28,372 nucleotides of DNA from CALZFJ01 sp051878575 (GTDB taxonomy: Bacteria > Bacteroidota > Bacteroidia > Bacteroidales > Muribaculaceae): positions 1 to 28,372 of the forward strand of contig JBJEKJ010000085.1 of NCBI GenBank assembly GCA_051878575.1, read 5' to 3'. Of this stretch, positions 1 through 7,389 are shown in pieces (the stretch's first letter is position 1; each line of letters starts with the position of its first letter). Below the pieces are notes generated by a model. It saw only the letters and a list, made by a program, of their open reading frames with translations, did not search any database and was not told the DNA's origin. Both the position numbers and the translations under genes were made by a program.

Positions 1-206
1 GACTTGTAGCCAATGTTAACCACTACCTCACGCTTGTTGAGTGCGATAACGGTACCTTCGGTTACATCTTTGTCCTTAATAGTGTTCAAAGACTCGTCAT
101 AGGTCTTTTCCAATTCCTCAAAAGATTTCTCCCTTTGAGTCTCACCTTTTTCGTAGGCTTCCCAATCGAAGTCTGCGATTGGAGAATTTTTTAATTCTTC
201 GCTCAT
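1..206 (-). CDS. rpsA: 30S ribosomal protein S1, N-terminal part (runs off the left edge)
   Basis: Only the first 68 codons are inside the window; the rest continues past base 1. The protein starts MSEELKNSPIADFDWEAYEKG and, after a charged N-terminal region, enters the first S1 (OB-fold) repeat with DVTEGTVIALNKREVVVNIGYKS. This is the characteristic opening of bacterial S1, and the acidic lead-in is typical of Bacteroidota versions. S1 binds single-stranded mRNA on the small subunit and helps initiation, which matters in a phylum that rarely uses Shine-Dalgarno pairing. The ATG at 204-206 is chosen because a promoter and a short leader lie directly upstream of it (236-298). The identification is strong; length and integrity cannot be judged. 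Confidence 0.9.
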   Translation of the reverse strand, partial: MSEELKNSPIADFDWEAYEKGETQREKSFEELEKTYDESLNTIKDKDVTEGTVIALNKREVVVNIGYK

Positions 207-235
207 TTAAATAGTTAATAATTAAGTTAATTTTA

Positions 236-261
236 TGTGCCGCGCGTCGTTGCTCGGCACA
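236..261 (-). promoter_or_regulatory. Leader hairpin at the start of the rpsA transcript
   Basis: TGTGCCG (236-242) pairs perfectly with CGGCACA (255-261), closing a 12-base loop. Reading on the minus strand, the hairpin begins about seven bases after the -7 box, so it would be the very 5' end of the rpsA mRNA, about 30 bases before the ATG. S1 autoregulates its own mRNA in other bacteria, so a control or stability role is plausible but inferred. Confidence 0.5.
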
Positions 262-267
262 CGAGTG

Positions 268-298
268 CAAAGGTAACAACATTTTTGCAAATAACAAG
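268..298 (-). promoter_or_regulatory. Bacteroidota-type promoter for rpsA
   Basis: On the minus strand, TACCTTTG (268-275) matches the -7 consensus TAnnTTTG. CTTG (295-298) sits 19 bases upstream as a near-match to the -33 TTTG. The expected start is near 261, giving a leader of about 55 bases. Confidence 0.7.
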
Positions 299-509
299 CA
301 TAATCGCCCCGTTTTTTCGCCAAAATATTTGATTCACACATAATTTGGCCCTTGCTTGGCCCTTGCGTTGCCGCCAACTGCCGAATGACGCCCAACTCCC
401 GAAGCCCACCGGCCAAGTGCGGCCTGCAAGAGCGCAGGTGCGCGTCCCATTATTTGCCGCTACTCCTCAATGCGGCCTCAGGGAGGCGGGAGGTATGCCC
501 CTGAAACAA
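299..509. other. Intergenic stretch without a recognised feature
   Basis: This lies between the rpsA promoter and the terminator of the downstream redoxin-like gene. Short open frames exist on both strands but none has a recognisable protein or a promoter. No tRNA-like or repeat structure was seen. Confidence 0.5.
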
Positions 510-536
510 AAAAAGGAGCCGTATAGGCTCTTTTTT
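510..536 (-). terminator. Rho-independent terminator of the redoxin-like gene
   Basis: GAGCC (516-520), a GTATA loop and GGCTC (526-530) form a hairpin flanked by an A run on the left and a T run on the right. It could work in both directions. On the minus strand it lies 25 bases past the stop codon of the 561-1043 gene and is followed by a U tract. No plus-strand gene needs it. Confidence 0.8.
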
Positions 537-560
537 CAATCTTTGGAATCGGCCGAGGAA

Positions 561-1043
561 TCAGCCGACGTAGCTTTCTAATGTCTCATTCGATGGGTTC
601 ACCGCCACAATCTTGCCCTCGGGCGAGATGAGCATTCCACAGAACCCCTCATCCAAGCGGTAGGCCTTGTATATCCTCGAGGCATTGCCTTCCGCATCGT
701 GAAATTGCGCCCCCGTGTCCAAACCGTCGATTCTCACAATCTCCTTGTAGACCGCCTCCGATGGGTCGTAGTTCACGGCAACAAACTCTAATTTCTCGTG
801 ATTCCTTGCCATACGGTCGTATTGCATATTCGCTATTCGCGATGCGGCATCGGTCGACGACCAAAATGAGACCAACACATACTTGCCTCGCAAATTCTGC
901 AACTCGACTTCCGTTTCCGAATCTCCAACAACAAATCCCGGCGCGCTGAATCCGACTCTACCGTCGGCCGGCGTCTCATATCGGGCTGATGTGAAGATGA
1001 AGACCAAAGCAAAAATCACAATTGCCAATAATTGTTTCTTCAT
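561..1043 (-). CDS. Exported thioredoxin-fold (AhpC/TSA-like) protein lacking the CXXC motif
   Basis: A 160-residue protein with a hydrophobic N-terminus (residues 4-19: signal peptide or membrane anchor), then a thioredoxin-like core. The segment GKYVLVSFWSSTDAAS (53-68) aligns with the usual SFWATWCPPC active-site strand of TlpA/ResA-type proteins, but the two redox cysteines are replaced by D65 and S68. The only cysteine is C135. The later strand EGFCGMLISPEGKIVAVNP (132-150) resembles the cis-Pro and beta-hairpin region, though the cis-proline itself is not evident. The fold assignment is fairly sure; a normal thiol-disulfide role is unlikely. A structural or binding role in the periplasm is an inference. 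It is monocistronic, with its own promoter (1176-1207), structured leader (1071-1127) and terminator (510-536). Confidence 0.7.
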   Translation of the reverse strand: MKKQLLAIVIFALVFIFTSARYETPADGRVGFSAPGFVVGDSETEVELQNLRGKYVLVSFWSSTDAASRIANMQYDRMARNHEKLEFVAVNYDPSEAVYKEIVRIDGLDTGAQFHDAEGNASRIYKAYRLDEGFCGMLISPEGKIVAVNPSNETLESYVG

Positions 1044-1070
1044 CTAATTCAATTAAAATTCATAAATAAA

Positions 1071-1127
1071 GGTCGTTGCCGGCTTTTGTCCCGGCAAGCA
1101 CCGCGAGAACATCTCGTGGGTGCGACC
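1071..1127 (-). ncRNA. Candidate structured 5' leader: three-way junction RNA
   Basis: Three nested or adjacent stems can be read by eye. GGTCG (1071-1075) pairs with CGACC (1123-1127) as the closing stem. TTGCCGG (1076-1082) pairs with CCGGCAA (1091-1097). GCACC (1098-1102) pairs with GGTGC (1119-1123) and continues with CGAGA (1104-1108) against TCTCG (1112-1116). C1123 can belong to either of two stems. A further small hairpin, GCCG/CGGC, lies just outside at about 1131-1143. The element is about 28 bases from the ATG and downstream of a consensus promoter on the minus strand, so it is transcribed as 5' UTR. It does not match a riboswitch class I can name. Confidence 0.55.
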
Positions 1128-1175
1128 CCCGCCGATTTTCGGCATTTAATCTTACATAGATTACCTAAAACGCCG

Positions 1176-1207
1176 CAAAGATACTACTTTATTTTTATAC
1201 TACCAAA
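1176..1207 (-). promoter_or_regulatory. Bacteroidota-type promoter for the redoxin-like gene
   Basis: On the minus strand, TTTG (1204-1207), 20 bases, then TATCTTTG (1176-1183) is an exact match to the consensus. The predicted start near 1169 gives a leader of about 125 bases, long enough to contain the whole structured element at 1071-1127. Confidence 0.8.
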
Positions 1208-1513
1208 TTTTTAACTCAGGCTATTTTGCGTACCCTCTGAATATCAATATATTACGAATTGGAGATTGGTAAATTTAGTTAACCGAAGCCATTTGTTTAA
1301 GTTAAAACGTTAAATCACGACTGTTTTTGCCGCAATTATAGGCTCTACGGCGCTCTCGGCGCATTTTCGGCATAAAGTCATTGAAATGAGTGAGTTTCAG
1401 CCTTCTCAAATTCTGCATACTGCATATTTTCCGCATACAAACGATAGTGTTAAATTTCTGTTAAAGCCGCATTTTTTTGAAACGAAACCTATAGGGTCTT
1501 CGTCTAATTGGTG
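1208..1513. other. Long divergent intergenic region upstream of the outer-membrane barrel gene
   Basis: About 300 AT-rich bases separating divergent transcripts. It contains several GTTAA words around 1278-1313, TTTG at 1292-1295 and a TGTTTTTG word at 1322-1329. That TTTG and TGTTTTTG are 26 bases apart, too far for a normal promoter. No gene or convincing hairpin was found. Upstream control of the receptor gene may reside here. Confidence 0.4.
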
Positions 1514-1521
1514 TAATTTTG
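1514..1521 (+). promoter_or_regulatory. Possible -7 box for the outer-membrane barrel gene
   Basis: TAATTTTG matches TAnnTTTG, but no good TTTG is found 19-21 bases upstream. If used, transcription starts near 1528, which supports the ATG at 1561 and excludes the TTG at 1519 as a start codon. Confidence 0.35.
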
Positions 1522-1560
1522 AACATTTTTAAAAACTATACAACCGATTTTTACACACAA

Positions 1561-3975
1561 ATGATTAACAGATTTATCATTTTTATTGCAATTACTGCTA
1601 TAGGCATAGCCCAAGCCTACGCACAATTTGGAGTGAAGGGCACAGTAGCCGACTCTACCGGCACGGGCGAGGCCTACGCCACTATACGCATCTACACCGC
1701 TACCGACACCGCCAAGGCCGTGCGACTCGGCACCACCGACGCCGATGGCCGATTCTCGCAGTCACTTCCTGCCGCAGGCAGCTACACATTAAATATAACA
1801 TCGGTGGGCAAGTCGCCGCTGTGCCGCAATTTCGAGCTCACCGCCGCCAAGCCCATCGCCGACCTCGACACGCTCACCATCAGCGACGCCGGCACAATGC
1901 TCGGAGAGGTCCAAGTGGTGGCACAGCGTCCGCTCGTGAAGACCGAAATCGACCGTATAAGCTACGACATACAGGCCGACGAGGAATCCAAGACCAACAC
2001 AATCTTCGAGATGCTGAAGAAGGTGCCGCGCGTGACCGTCGACGGTGAGGACAACATCAAGGTCGACGGCAGTTCCGACTTCAAGATATTCAAGAACGGC
2101 CGCCCCAACAGCAGTTGGTCGAGCAACCCAAAGGAGGTGCTAAAGTCGATACCGGCATCGATGATAAAGCGCATTGAGGTCATCACCGAGCCCGGAGCGA
2201 AATACGACGCCGAGGGTGTGAGCGGCATCCTCAACATCGTGACGATGGACAACACCTCGATGCAAGGCGTGCTCGGCAGCATCGGCGCAGGAGTCAACGA
2301 TCTGGGAGAAGCCAACGGCTACACCTACCTTACCACACAGGCCGGAAAGCTCACCACCACAGTGAACTATGGCTACAACCGCATGTCGAAGGCATCGTCG
2401 AGCTCCACAAGCGAGACATACCGGCACTTCAATAATAGCGGCAACGACATCTTCGAGAACATCGCATCGACCAGCAACGGCTACATACACTATGGCAACA
2501 TAGAGTCGAGCCTCGACATCGACACACTGAACCTCGTAACCCTGTCGTTCGGCGGATACTACTATAAATTCGACGTGAACAGCATGTCCGACACATGGAT
2601 GAGCAATAGCGCAGGCGATAAAACCTACGGCTACCGGACACACTACTACTCCCCAGAATACAGCTATTTCGACTTCAACGGCAAAATCGACTATCAGCGC
2701 CTCACAAGCCGGAAGGATGAGACCCTCACCCTCTCCTACCTGCTCTCCACCACCAACCAGACGCAAAAGTGGCAGACCGACTACGACGAGACCGTAGGCG
2801 CCTTCCCAATCGACTATCTGCACAAGCTGAGCGACGACCGCCTGAAATTCTACGAGCACACGTTCCAGTTCGACTGGACTCGCCCGTTTGCCGGCGGACA
2901 CAAGCTCGAGACGGGAGCAAAATACATTTTGCGCATCAACAATAGCAAGACGCTCCAGACTCACGACAATGCCACACTCAACGACACCACCAGCTTTCAC
3001 CACACCACTCACGTTGGCGCCATCTATAGCGAATATGCCTTCAACAGTACCCACTGGGGCGCCCGCGCCGGACTGCGCTATGAGTTCGCCCGCATGGGGG
3101 CCTCCTACCCCGACGGCTCGCAGCCATCGTTCCACAGCACGCTCCACGACGTGGTGCCCACTCTCAGCGCAAGCTATAAAATCAACGACGCCAACACGCT
3201 GAAGCTAAACTATGCCTCACGCATAGCGCGTCCGGGCATCGCCTACCTCAACCCGGCAATCGTCAACGACACCTATAACTCCCGACAGGGCAATCCCAAC
3301 CTTAAAAGCGCGCGCAGCCATTCCATCACGGTCGACTACACGCTGATGCACCCTAAGCTGGTGCTTAACATCTCATTAAACCACCGTTTCTCCAACGGAC
3401 TGATACAGAGCGTCACCACCGTCGACAACAACACAATATGCCATAGCTATGCCAACGTGGGCAAATACCGCCGCTCGTCGCTCCATGTATATGCCCAATG
3501 GACCATCTCTCCAAAGACACAGTTTATGATTAACGCCGATTTGGGCAACGTGCAGTATCGCAACGACGAACTCAACCTGAAGAACGACAAGTGGTACTTA
3601 GGCATCTACGGCTATGTCACACAGCAACTCCCGTGGGGACTGCGGCTCACAGCCAACTTCAGCAGAATAGACTGGGGTTTCAGCGACGTCTACACTCAAT
3701 ATCCCGCACGCTATTTCTATGGATTCGGACTTCAGCGCTCATTTCTCAAGGAGGACCGGCTGACGGTGCAATTACGAGCCAACTGCCCATTCTCGGGAAA
3801 ATACGACATAGGCGAGTCGCGCACGGTGAATGGCGACGTGACCGGATTCTCTAAGAACTGGCAGCGAACACGCAACTTCTACATCTCAGTGTCCTACCGC
3901 TTCGGCTCACTGAAGGCCCAGGTGAAGAAAGTGGCCAAGACAATCGAGAACGACGACCTACAGGGCCGCAAATAG
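1561..3975 (+). CDS. TonB-receptor-like outer membrane beta-barrel protein (OMP_b-brl_3 type)
   Basis: An 804-residue protein. Signal peptide at residues 1-21 (MINRFIIFIAITAIGIAQAYA). A carboxypeptidase-regulatory-like Ig domain follows (FGVKGTVADSTGTGEAYATI and on, roughly 23-110). Next is a TonB plug-like segment: MLGEVQVVAQRPLVKTEIDR, then SMIKRIEVITEPGAKYDAEG with ASGILNI-like VSGILNIVT. The remainder is a long barrel ending in an aromatic-rich strand, ISVSYRFGS. This is the Bacteroidota family often annotated 'outer membrane beta-barrel family protein' or TonB-dependent receptor; cargo is unknown and no SusD partner is adjacent. The frame is open back to a TTG at 1519, but the ATG at 1561 directly precedes the signal peptide and is chosen. 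A strong terminator follows at 3998-4034, so the gene appears monocistronic. Confidence 0.88.
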   Translation: MINRFIIFIAITAIGIAQAYAQFGVKGTVADSTGTGEAYATIRIYTATDTAKAVRLGTTDADGRFSQSLPAAGSYTLNITSVGKSPLCRNFELTAAKPIADLDTLTISDAGTMLGEVQVVAQRPLVKTEIDRISYDIQADEESKTNTIFEMLKKVPRVTVDGEDNIKVDGSSDFKIFKNGRPNSSWSSNPKEVLKSIPASMIKRIEVITEPGAKYDAEGVSGILNIVTMDNTSMQGVLGSIGAGVNDLGEANGYTYLTTQAGKLTTTVNYGYNRMSKASSSSTSETYRHFNNSGNDIFENIASTSNGYIHYGNIESSLDIDTLNLVTLSFGGYYYKFDVNSMSDTWMSNSAGDKTYGYRTHYYSPEYSYFDFNGKIDYQRLTSRKDETLTLSYLLSTTNQTQKWQTDYDETVGAFPIDYLHKLSDDRLKFYEHTFQFDWTRPFAGGHKLETGAKYILRINNSKTLQTHDNATLNDTTSFHHTTHVGAIYSEYAFNSTHWGARAGLRYEFARMGASYPDGSQPSFHSTLHDVVPTLSASYKINDANTLKLNYASRIARPGIAYLNPAIVNDTYNSRQGNPNLKSARSHSITVDYTLMHPKLVLNISLNHRFSNGLIQSVTTVDNNTICHSYANVGKYRRSSLHVYAQWTISPKTQFMINADLGNVQYRNDELNLKNDKWYLGIYGYVTQQLPWGLRLTANFSRIDWGFSDVYTQYPARYFYGFGLQRSFLKEDRLTVQLRANCPFSGKYDIGESRTVNGDVTGFSKNWQRTRNFYISVSYRFGSLKAQVKKVAKTIENDDLQGRK

Positions 3976-3997
3976 CACCGCCCTGCCATCATGCACC

Positions 3998-4034
3998 GCC
4001 CCTGCCGCCGTCAAACGGCAGCAGGGGCTTTTTT
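3998..4034 (+). terminator. Rho-independent terminator after the outer-membrane barrel gene
   Basis: GCCCCTGC (3998-4005) pairs with GCAGGGGC (4021-4028), with additional CGCCG/CGGC pairing inside, followed by TTTTTT. It is followed by three close copies of the word TCAATGG (4034-4060), of no obvious function. Confidence 0.92.
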
Positions 4035-4090
4035 CAATGGATTCAATGGTGATTCAATGGACTTTTGTTGAAAATATAATCACTAAAAGA

Positions 4091-4122
4091 ATTGCGCATT
4101 TTAATGACATTCAGTATTTTTG
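4091..4122 (+). promoter_or_regulatory. Bacteroidota-type promoter for the DUF4491 gene
   Basis: ATTG (4091-4094), 20 bases, TATTTTTG (4115-4122). The -33 has one mismatch to TTTG and the -7 is exact. The expected leader before the ATG at 4177 is about 48 bases. Confidence 0.7.
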
Positions 4123-4176
4123 CAGAGGATATCATTACTCGATTTTTCCGCAACATTAAAATAACGAATTTTTTAT

Positions 4177-4506
4177 ATGGAATTTCTCACCGACAACAAC
4201 TTGCTGGGACTCGTGATAGGACTTAGCACATTTCTGATAATAGGATTGTTTCACCCGATAGTAATCAAGGGCGAGTACTACTTCGGCACGCGCTGCTGGT
4301 GGGTGTTCCTCGTGCTCGGGATAGCCGGAATAGCACTGTCGATAATAGTCGACAACGTGCTGTGGTCGGCACTGCTCGGCGTCACGGCATTCTCCTGCCT
4401 GTGGTCAATACTCGAAATCTTCGAGCAGCAGGAACGCGTGCACAAAGGGTGGTTTCCCCGAAACCCGAAGCGCAAATATCCATTCGACGAAAAAGACCCG
4501 AAGTAA
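4177..4506 (+). CDS. DUF4491-type small membrane protein
   Basis: A 109-residue protein with three hydrophobic segments (about residues 8-29, 42-58 and 61-80) and a basic, soluble C-terminus (NPKRKYPFDEKDPK). The stretch GLSTFLIIGLFHPIVIKGEY followed by YFGTRCWWVF is the signature I associate with the DUF4491 family, short proteins common in Bacteroidales and of unknown function. The His-Pro pair and the Lys-Gly-Glu-Tyr-Tyr patch are the most conserved-looking features. It has its own promoter. The downstream acyl-CoA synthetase also has a promoter-like sequence, so the two are probably separate units that may be partly co-transcribed. Confidence 0.75.
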   Translation: MEFLTDNNLLGLVIGLSTFLIIGLFHPIVIKGEYYFGTRCWWVFLVLGIAGIALSIIVDNVLWSALLGVTAFSCLWSILEIFEQQERVHKGWFPRNPKRKYPFDEKDPK

Positions 4507-4567
4507 ATGAGCCATATAACGCAAGAAATAGCAATTATATCGGATTGACAGTCGATTTTTCGGTTAT

Positions 4568-4602
4568 TTTGCCCATTATTCATAAAAAATGCACTATTTT
4601 TG
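4568..4602 (+). promoter_or_regulatory. Probable promoter for the acyl-CoA synthetase/radical SAM pair
   Basis: TTTG (4568-4571) and TATTTTTG (4595-4602) are both good matches, but the spacing is 23 bases, longer than the usual 19-21. The start would be near 4609, which makes a TTG start at 4600 impossible and supports the ATG at 4630. Confidence 0.5.
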
Positions 4603-4629
4603 CAAAACACAAAGACTCTAACAACGAAA

Positions 4630-6279
4630 ATGGGACAACATATCAATAAATACATCGAGGATTCGATACGCCGGAACTGGGAAGAATTGGCCCTAACCGA
4701 CTTCAAAGGCGTTTCTTATCAATACAAGGACATCGCACGCAAAATCGCAAAATTGCACATACTATTTGAGCACATCGGAATCAAGCCCGGCGACAAGATA
4801 GCGCTATGCGGCCGCAACTCATCGCAGTGGGCGGTGGCAATGTTCGGAGCACTGACCTACGGCGCCATTCCGGTGCCAATACTCCATGAGTTCAAGCCCG
4901 ACAACATACATCACCTTGTGAATCACTGTGAGGCTCGACTGTTCTTCGTCGACCAGACGATATGGGAGGACCTCGACTCGTCGCACTTCGACGGACTTAT
5001 CGGCGTGATGCAGATAAGCGACTACTCCGTGCTGCACTCCAACGACTCACGGCTCGACGATGCCCGTAAGCACCTCAACGAGCTGTTCGGGCACAAATAC
5101 CCCGAGCGCTTCACCCCCGACGACGTGAAATACGTTACCCCCGACCGCGACTCGCTTGCCGTGATCAACTATACATCGGGCTCAATGGGATTCTCGAAAG
5201 GCGTGATGGTACCCTATCGCGCCATTGAGTCAAACATCCAATTCGGCATCGAGAGGCTCACATTCCTAAAACCCGGCGACGGCGTGGTGTGCATGCTTCC
5301 GCTCGCCCACATGTATGGCTTGGTGATTGAGCTTATCCACACATTCACCAAAGGCTGCCACATATATTTCCTCACGCGCGTACCGTCGCCGAAGATTATC
5401 ATGGACGCCTTTGCCACCGTGCATCCCAAGCTCATCATCACCGTGCCGCTTATCATTGAGAAAATCATCAAGAACAAGGTGTTCCCGCTGCTCGACAAGC
5501 CTCTGATGAAGATATTGCTGAAAATGCCATTCATCGACGACCGCCTGCTGGGCAAAATCAAGGAAAAGCTAACATCGACCTTCGGTGGAAACTTGGTTCA
5601 GATAATAGTGGGCGGAGCCGCCCTAAACAAGGATGTGGAGCGATTCCTGCGACGCATCGGATTCCCCTACACCGTAGGCTACGGAATGACCGAGTGCGCG
5701 CCGCTAATCGCCTACGCGCCCTGGGAGGAGACGAAAGAGCAGTCTTGCGGAAGGATAGTCGACCGCATGGAGGCGAGAATCGACTCACCCGATCCCGCGA
5801 ACATAGCAGGTGAGCTTCGAGTGAGAGGCGACAACGTGATGCTGGGCTACTTCAAGAACCCTGAGGCGACAAATGCGTCAATGAAGGACGGATGGCTCTA
5901 TACCGGCGACCTCTGCACTATCGACGACGACGGGTTCCTTTTCATCCGCGGACGCAGCAAGAACATGATTCTCGGGCCATCAGGACAAAACATATATCCC
6001 GAGGAGATAGAGCAGAAGCTGAACAATCTGCCATACGTGTGCGAGTCGCTAATCGTGGAGGAGAATCACCGACTCGTGGCTCTCGTATATCCCGATATCG
6101 ACAACGGCACCGCCCAGGGCATGACGTTTGCCGACTTGGAGAAGATGATGCAAGAGAATATCGTACAACTCAACAAGGAGTTGCCTGCATACTCAAAGAT
6201 AGCCGACCTTAAAGTGCTTCACGAGGAATTTGAGAAAACGCCGAAACGCTCCATCAAGCGCTTCATGTATCAGCACTAA
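4630..6279 (+). CDS. AMP-binding long-chain acyl-CoA synthetase family protein
   Basis: A 549-residue ANL-superfamily adenylate-forming enzyme. The P-loop-like motif YTSGSMGFSKG is at residues 181-191, GYGMTECAPLI at 350-360, the YTGD motif with its ribose-binding Asp at 424-427, and the hinge region RGRSKNMILGPSGQNIYPEEIE at 439-461. The C-terminal A10 region reads TPKRSIKR (537-544); which lysine acts as the usual catalytic one is not obvious by eye. The family activates a carboxylic acid, usually a fatty acid, with ATP and transfers it to CoA. Length is typical. The ATG at 4630 is preferred to an in-frame TTG at 4600 inside the promoter. The radical SAM gene follows 32 bases later on the same strand, suggesting an operon, but the substrate cannot be read from sequence. 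Confidence 0.88.
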   Translation: MGQHINKYIEDSIRRNWEELALTDFKGVSYQYKDIARKIAKLHILFEHIGIKPGDKIALCGRNSSQWAVAMFGALTYGAIPVPILHEFKPDNIHHLVNHCEARLFFVDQTIWEDLDSSHFDGLIGVMQISDYSVLHSNDSRLDDARKHLNELFGHKYPERFTPDDVKYVTPDRDSLAVINYTSGSMGFSKGVMVPYRAIESNIQFGIERLTFLKPGDGVVCMLPLAHMYGLVIELIHTFTKGCHIYFLTRVPSPKIIMDAFATVHPKLIITVPLIIEKIIKNKVFPLLDKPLMKILLKMPFIDDRLLGKIKEKLTSTFGGNLVQIIVGGAALNKDVERFLRRIGFPYTVGYGMTECAPLIAYAPWEETKEQSCGRIVDRMEARIDSPDPANIAGELRVRGDNVMLGYFKNPEATNASMKDGWLYTGDLCTIDDDGFLFIRGRSKNMILGPSGQNIYPEEIEQKLNNLPYVCESLIVEENHRLVALVYPDIDNGTAQGMTFADLEKMMQENIVQLNKELPAYSKIADLKVLHEEFEKTPKRSIKRFMYQH

Positions 6280-6311
6280 CCACGCACCACGGCATCACCT
6301 GACGTAGAGAA

Positions 6312-7322
6312 ATGAGAAGTCCGAATTATCTTAAAATACTCAAACTACTGCAATTCAAATGGTTGGTCCTATCAGGCATTTGGGCCTTCCATGTGTTGGG
6401 CAAAAGATATATCGGCATATATATCGACCCCGCATTAGCTTGCAACCTACGTTGCAAAATGTGCTACTTCAGCGACGACGCAAAGCGAAAAGAATTGGGA
6501 GGGTCCTTAGGATTAGCCGACATGCGCCGCATCTCGGCATCATTGTTTCATCGCGCGCTTAAAGTGCAGATAGGATGTGGGGCCGAGCCCACCGTGTCGA
6601 GCAACTGGATTGAGGTCGTGAAACTCGCGCGACAACACGGAGTTCCCTACGTCTCCCTGACTACCAACGGCAACCTGCTCACCCGTGAGAAGATTGAGCA
6701 TGCCATAGAGGAAGGATTGGACGAAATCACGCTTTCGGCTCATGGGATGACGCGTGCTACTTACGAGACTTTGATGCAGAATGCAAAATTCGACATATTC
6801 CTGCGTCTCACCAATGACCTGAAGTCGATTAAGCGGAAATATCCCAACTTTAAGGTGCGCGTCAACTACACCATCAATCGCGACAATTTCGACGAGCTGG
6901 CACAAATCCTGAAGGTCATGGACGGCGTGCCCGACATAATACAGATTAGGCCAATCCAGAAAATCGGCAATTCAGAATACGACGATTTCGACCTGACCTA
7001 CATTTTCGACAACTACGACAAAGTCATAACGCCTCTCGTGGAGAAGTGCCGGGCCCGCGGCATAGAATGTATCTATCCGCAAAGGGAGAATCTGGTGGCG
7101 ATAAGCGAAACCGCCGAATACGATAATAGGATTGAGGAGGCTACCTATTGCTACATTTCATCACAAAGTTGCTGGAAACCCGACTTTGATTTCCACAACG
7201 ACACTTTTGAGTCATACTCAAAGCGCACGCTATTGGCTCGCAGGCTATTCAGCATGATTTTCCACAAGCCCAAGAACTCGGCTATCAACACAACCCGCAA
7301 ACTTAACTACACGCCGAGATAG
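6312..7322 (+). CDS. Radical SAM protein of unknown substrate
   Basis: A 336-residue protein. After an N-terminal helical segment (roughly residues 8-30), IDPALACNLRCKMCYFS carries the radical SAM cluster motif CxxxCxxC with C44, C48 and C51. QIGCGAEPTVS and YVSLTTNGNLLT match the following GGEP-like and 'TNG' strands of the TIM-barrel core. Near the C-terminus CYISSQSCW holds two more cysteines, a possible minimal auxiliary-cluster or SPASM-like remnant, but the cysteines are too few for a full SPASM domain. It begins 32 bases after the acyl-CoA synthetase and no terminator separates them, so the two probably act together, for example on a lipid or acylated product. That link is inference. 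The gene ends in a short convergent gap with the BamA-like gene. Confidence 0.82.
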   Translation: MRSPNYLKILKLLQFKWLVLSGIWAFHVLGKRYIGIYIDPALACNLRCKMCYFSDDAKRKELGGSLGLADMRRISASLFHRALKVQIGCGAEPTVSSNWIEVVKLARQHGVPYVSLTTNGNLLTREKIEHAIEEGLDEITLSAHGMTRATYETLMQNAKFDIFLRLTNDLKSIKRKYPNFKVRVNYTINRDNFDELAQILKVMDGVPDIIQIRPIQKIGNSEYDDFDLTYIFDNYDKVITPLVEKCRARGIECIYPQRENLVAISETAEYDNRIEEATYCYISSQSCWKPDFDFHNDTFESYSKRTLLARRLFSMIFHKPKNSAINTTRKLNYTPR

Positions 7323-7389
7323 CAGCAACGCACCGGGCAGAGCCATCACATTTGCCCGGCGGCAAGGATTGCCGGCATTGCGCCACCTT

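Noticed and set aside
1519..1560. In-frame TTG start adding 14 residues before the outer-membrane barrel protein
   Set aside because: It lies inside a probable -7 box and would place extra residues before a clean signal peptide.
2140..3147. Long minus-strand open frame inside the outer-membrane barrel gene
   Set aside because: Antisense shadow of a strong gene in codon-biased sequence; no recognisable protein and no promoter.
4600..4629. In-frame TTG start for the acyl-CoA synthetase
   Set aside because: It is part of the TATTTTTG promoter box, and the ATG at 4630 gives a normal N-terminus.
7331..7375. CCGGGCA/TGCCCGG hairpin between the radical SAM and BamA-like genes as a shared terminator
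   Set aside because: No T run on either side; it may still fold but a terminator cannot be claimed.
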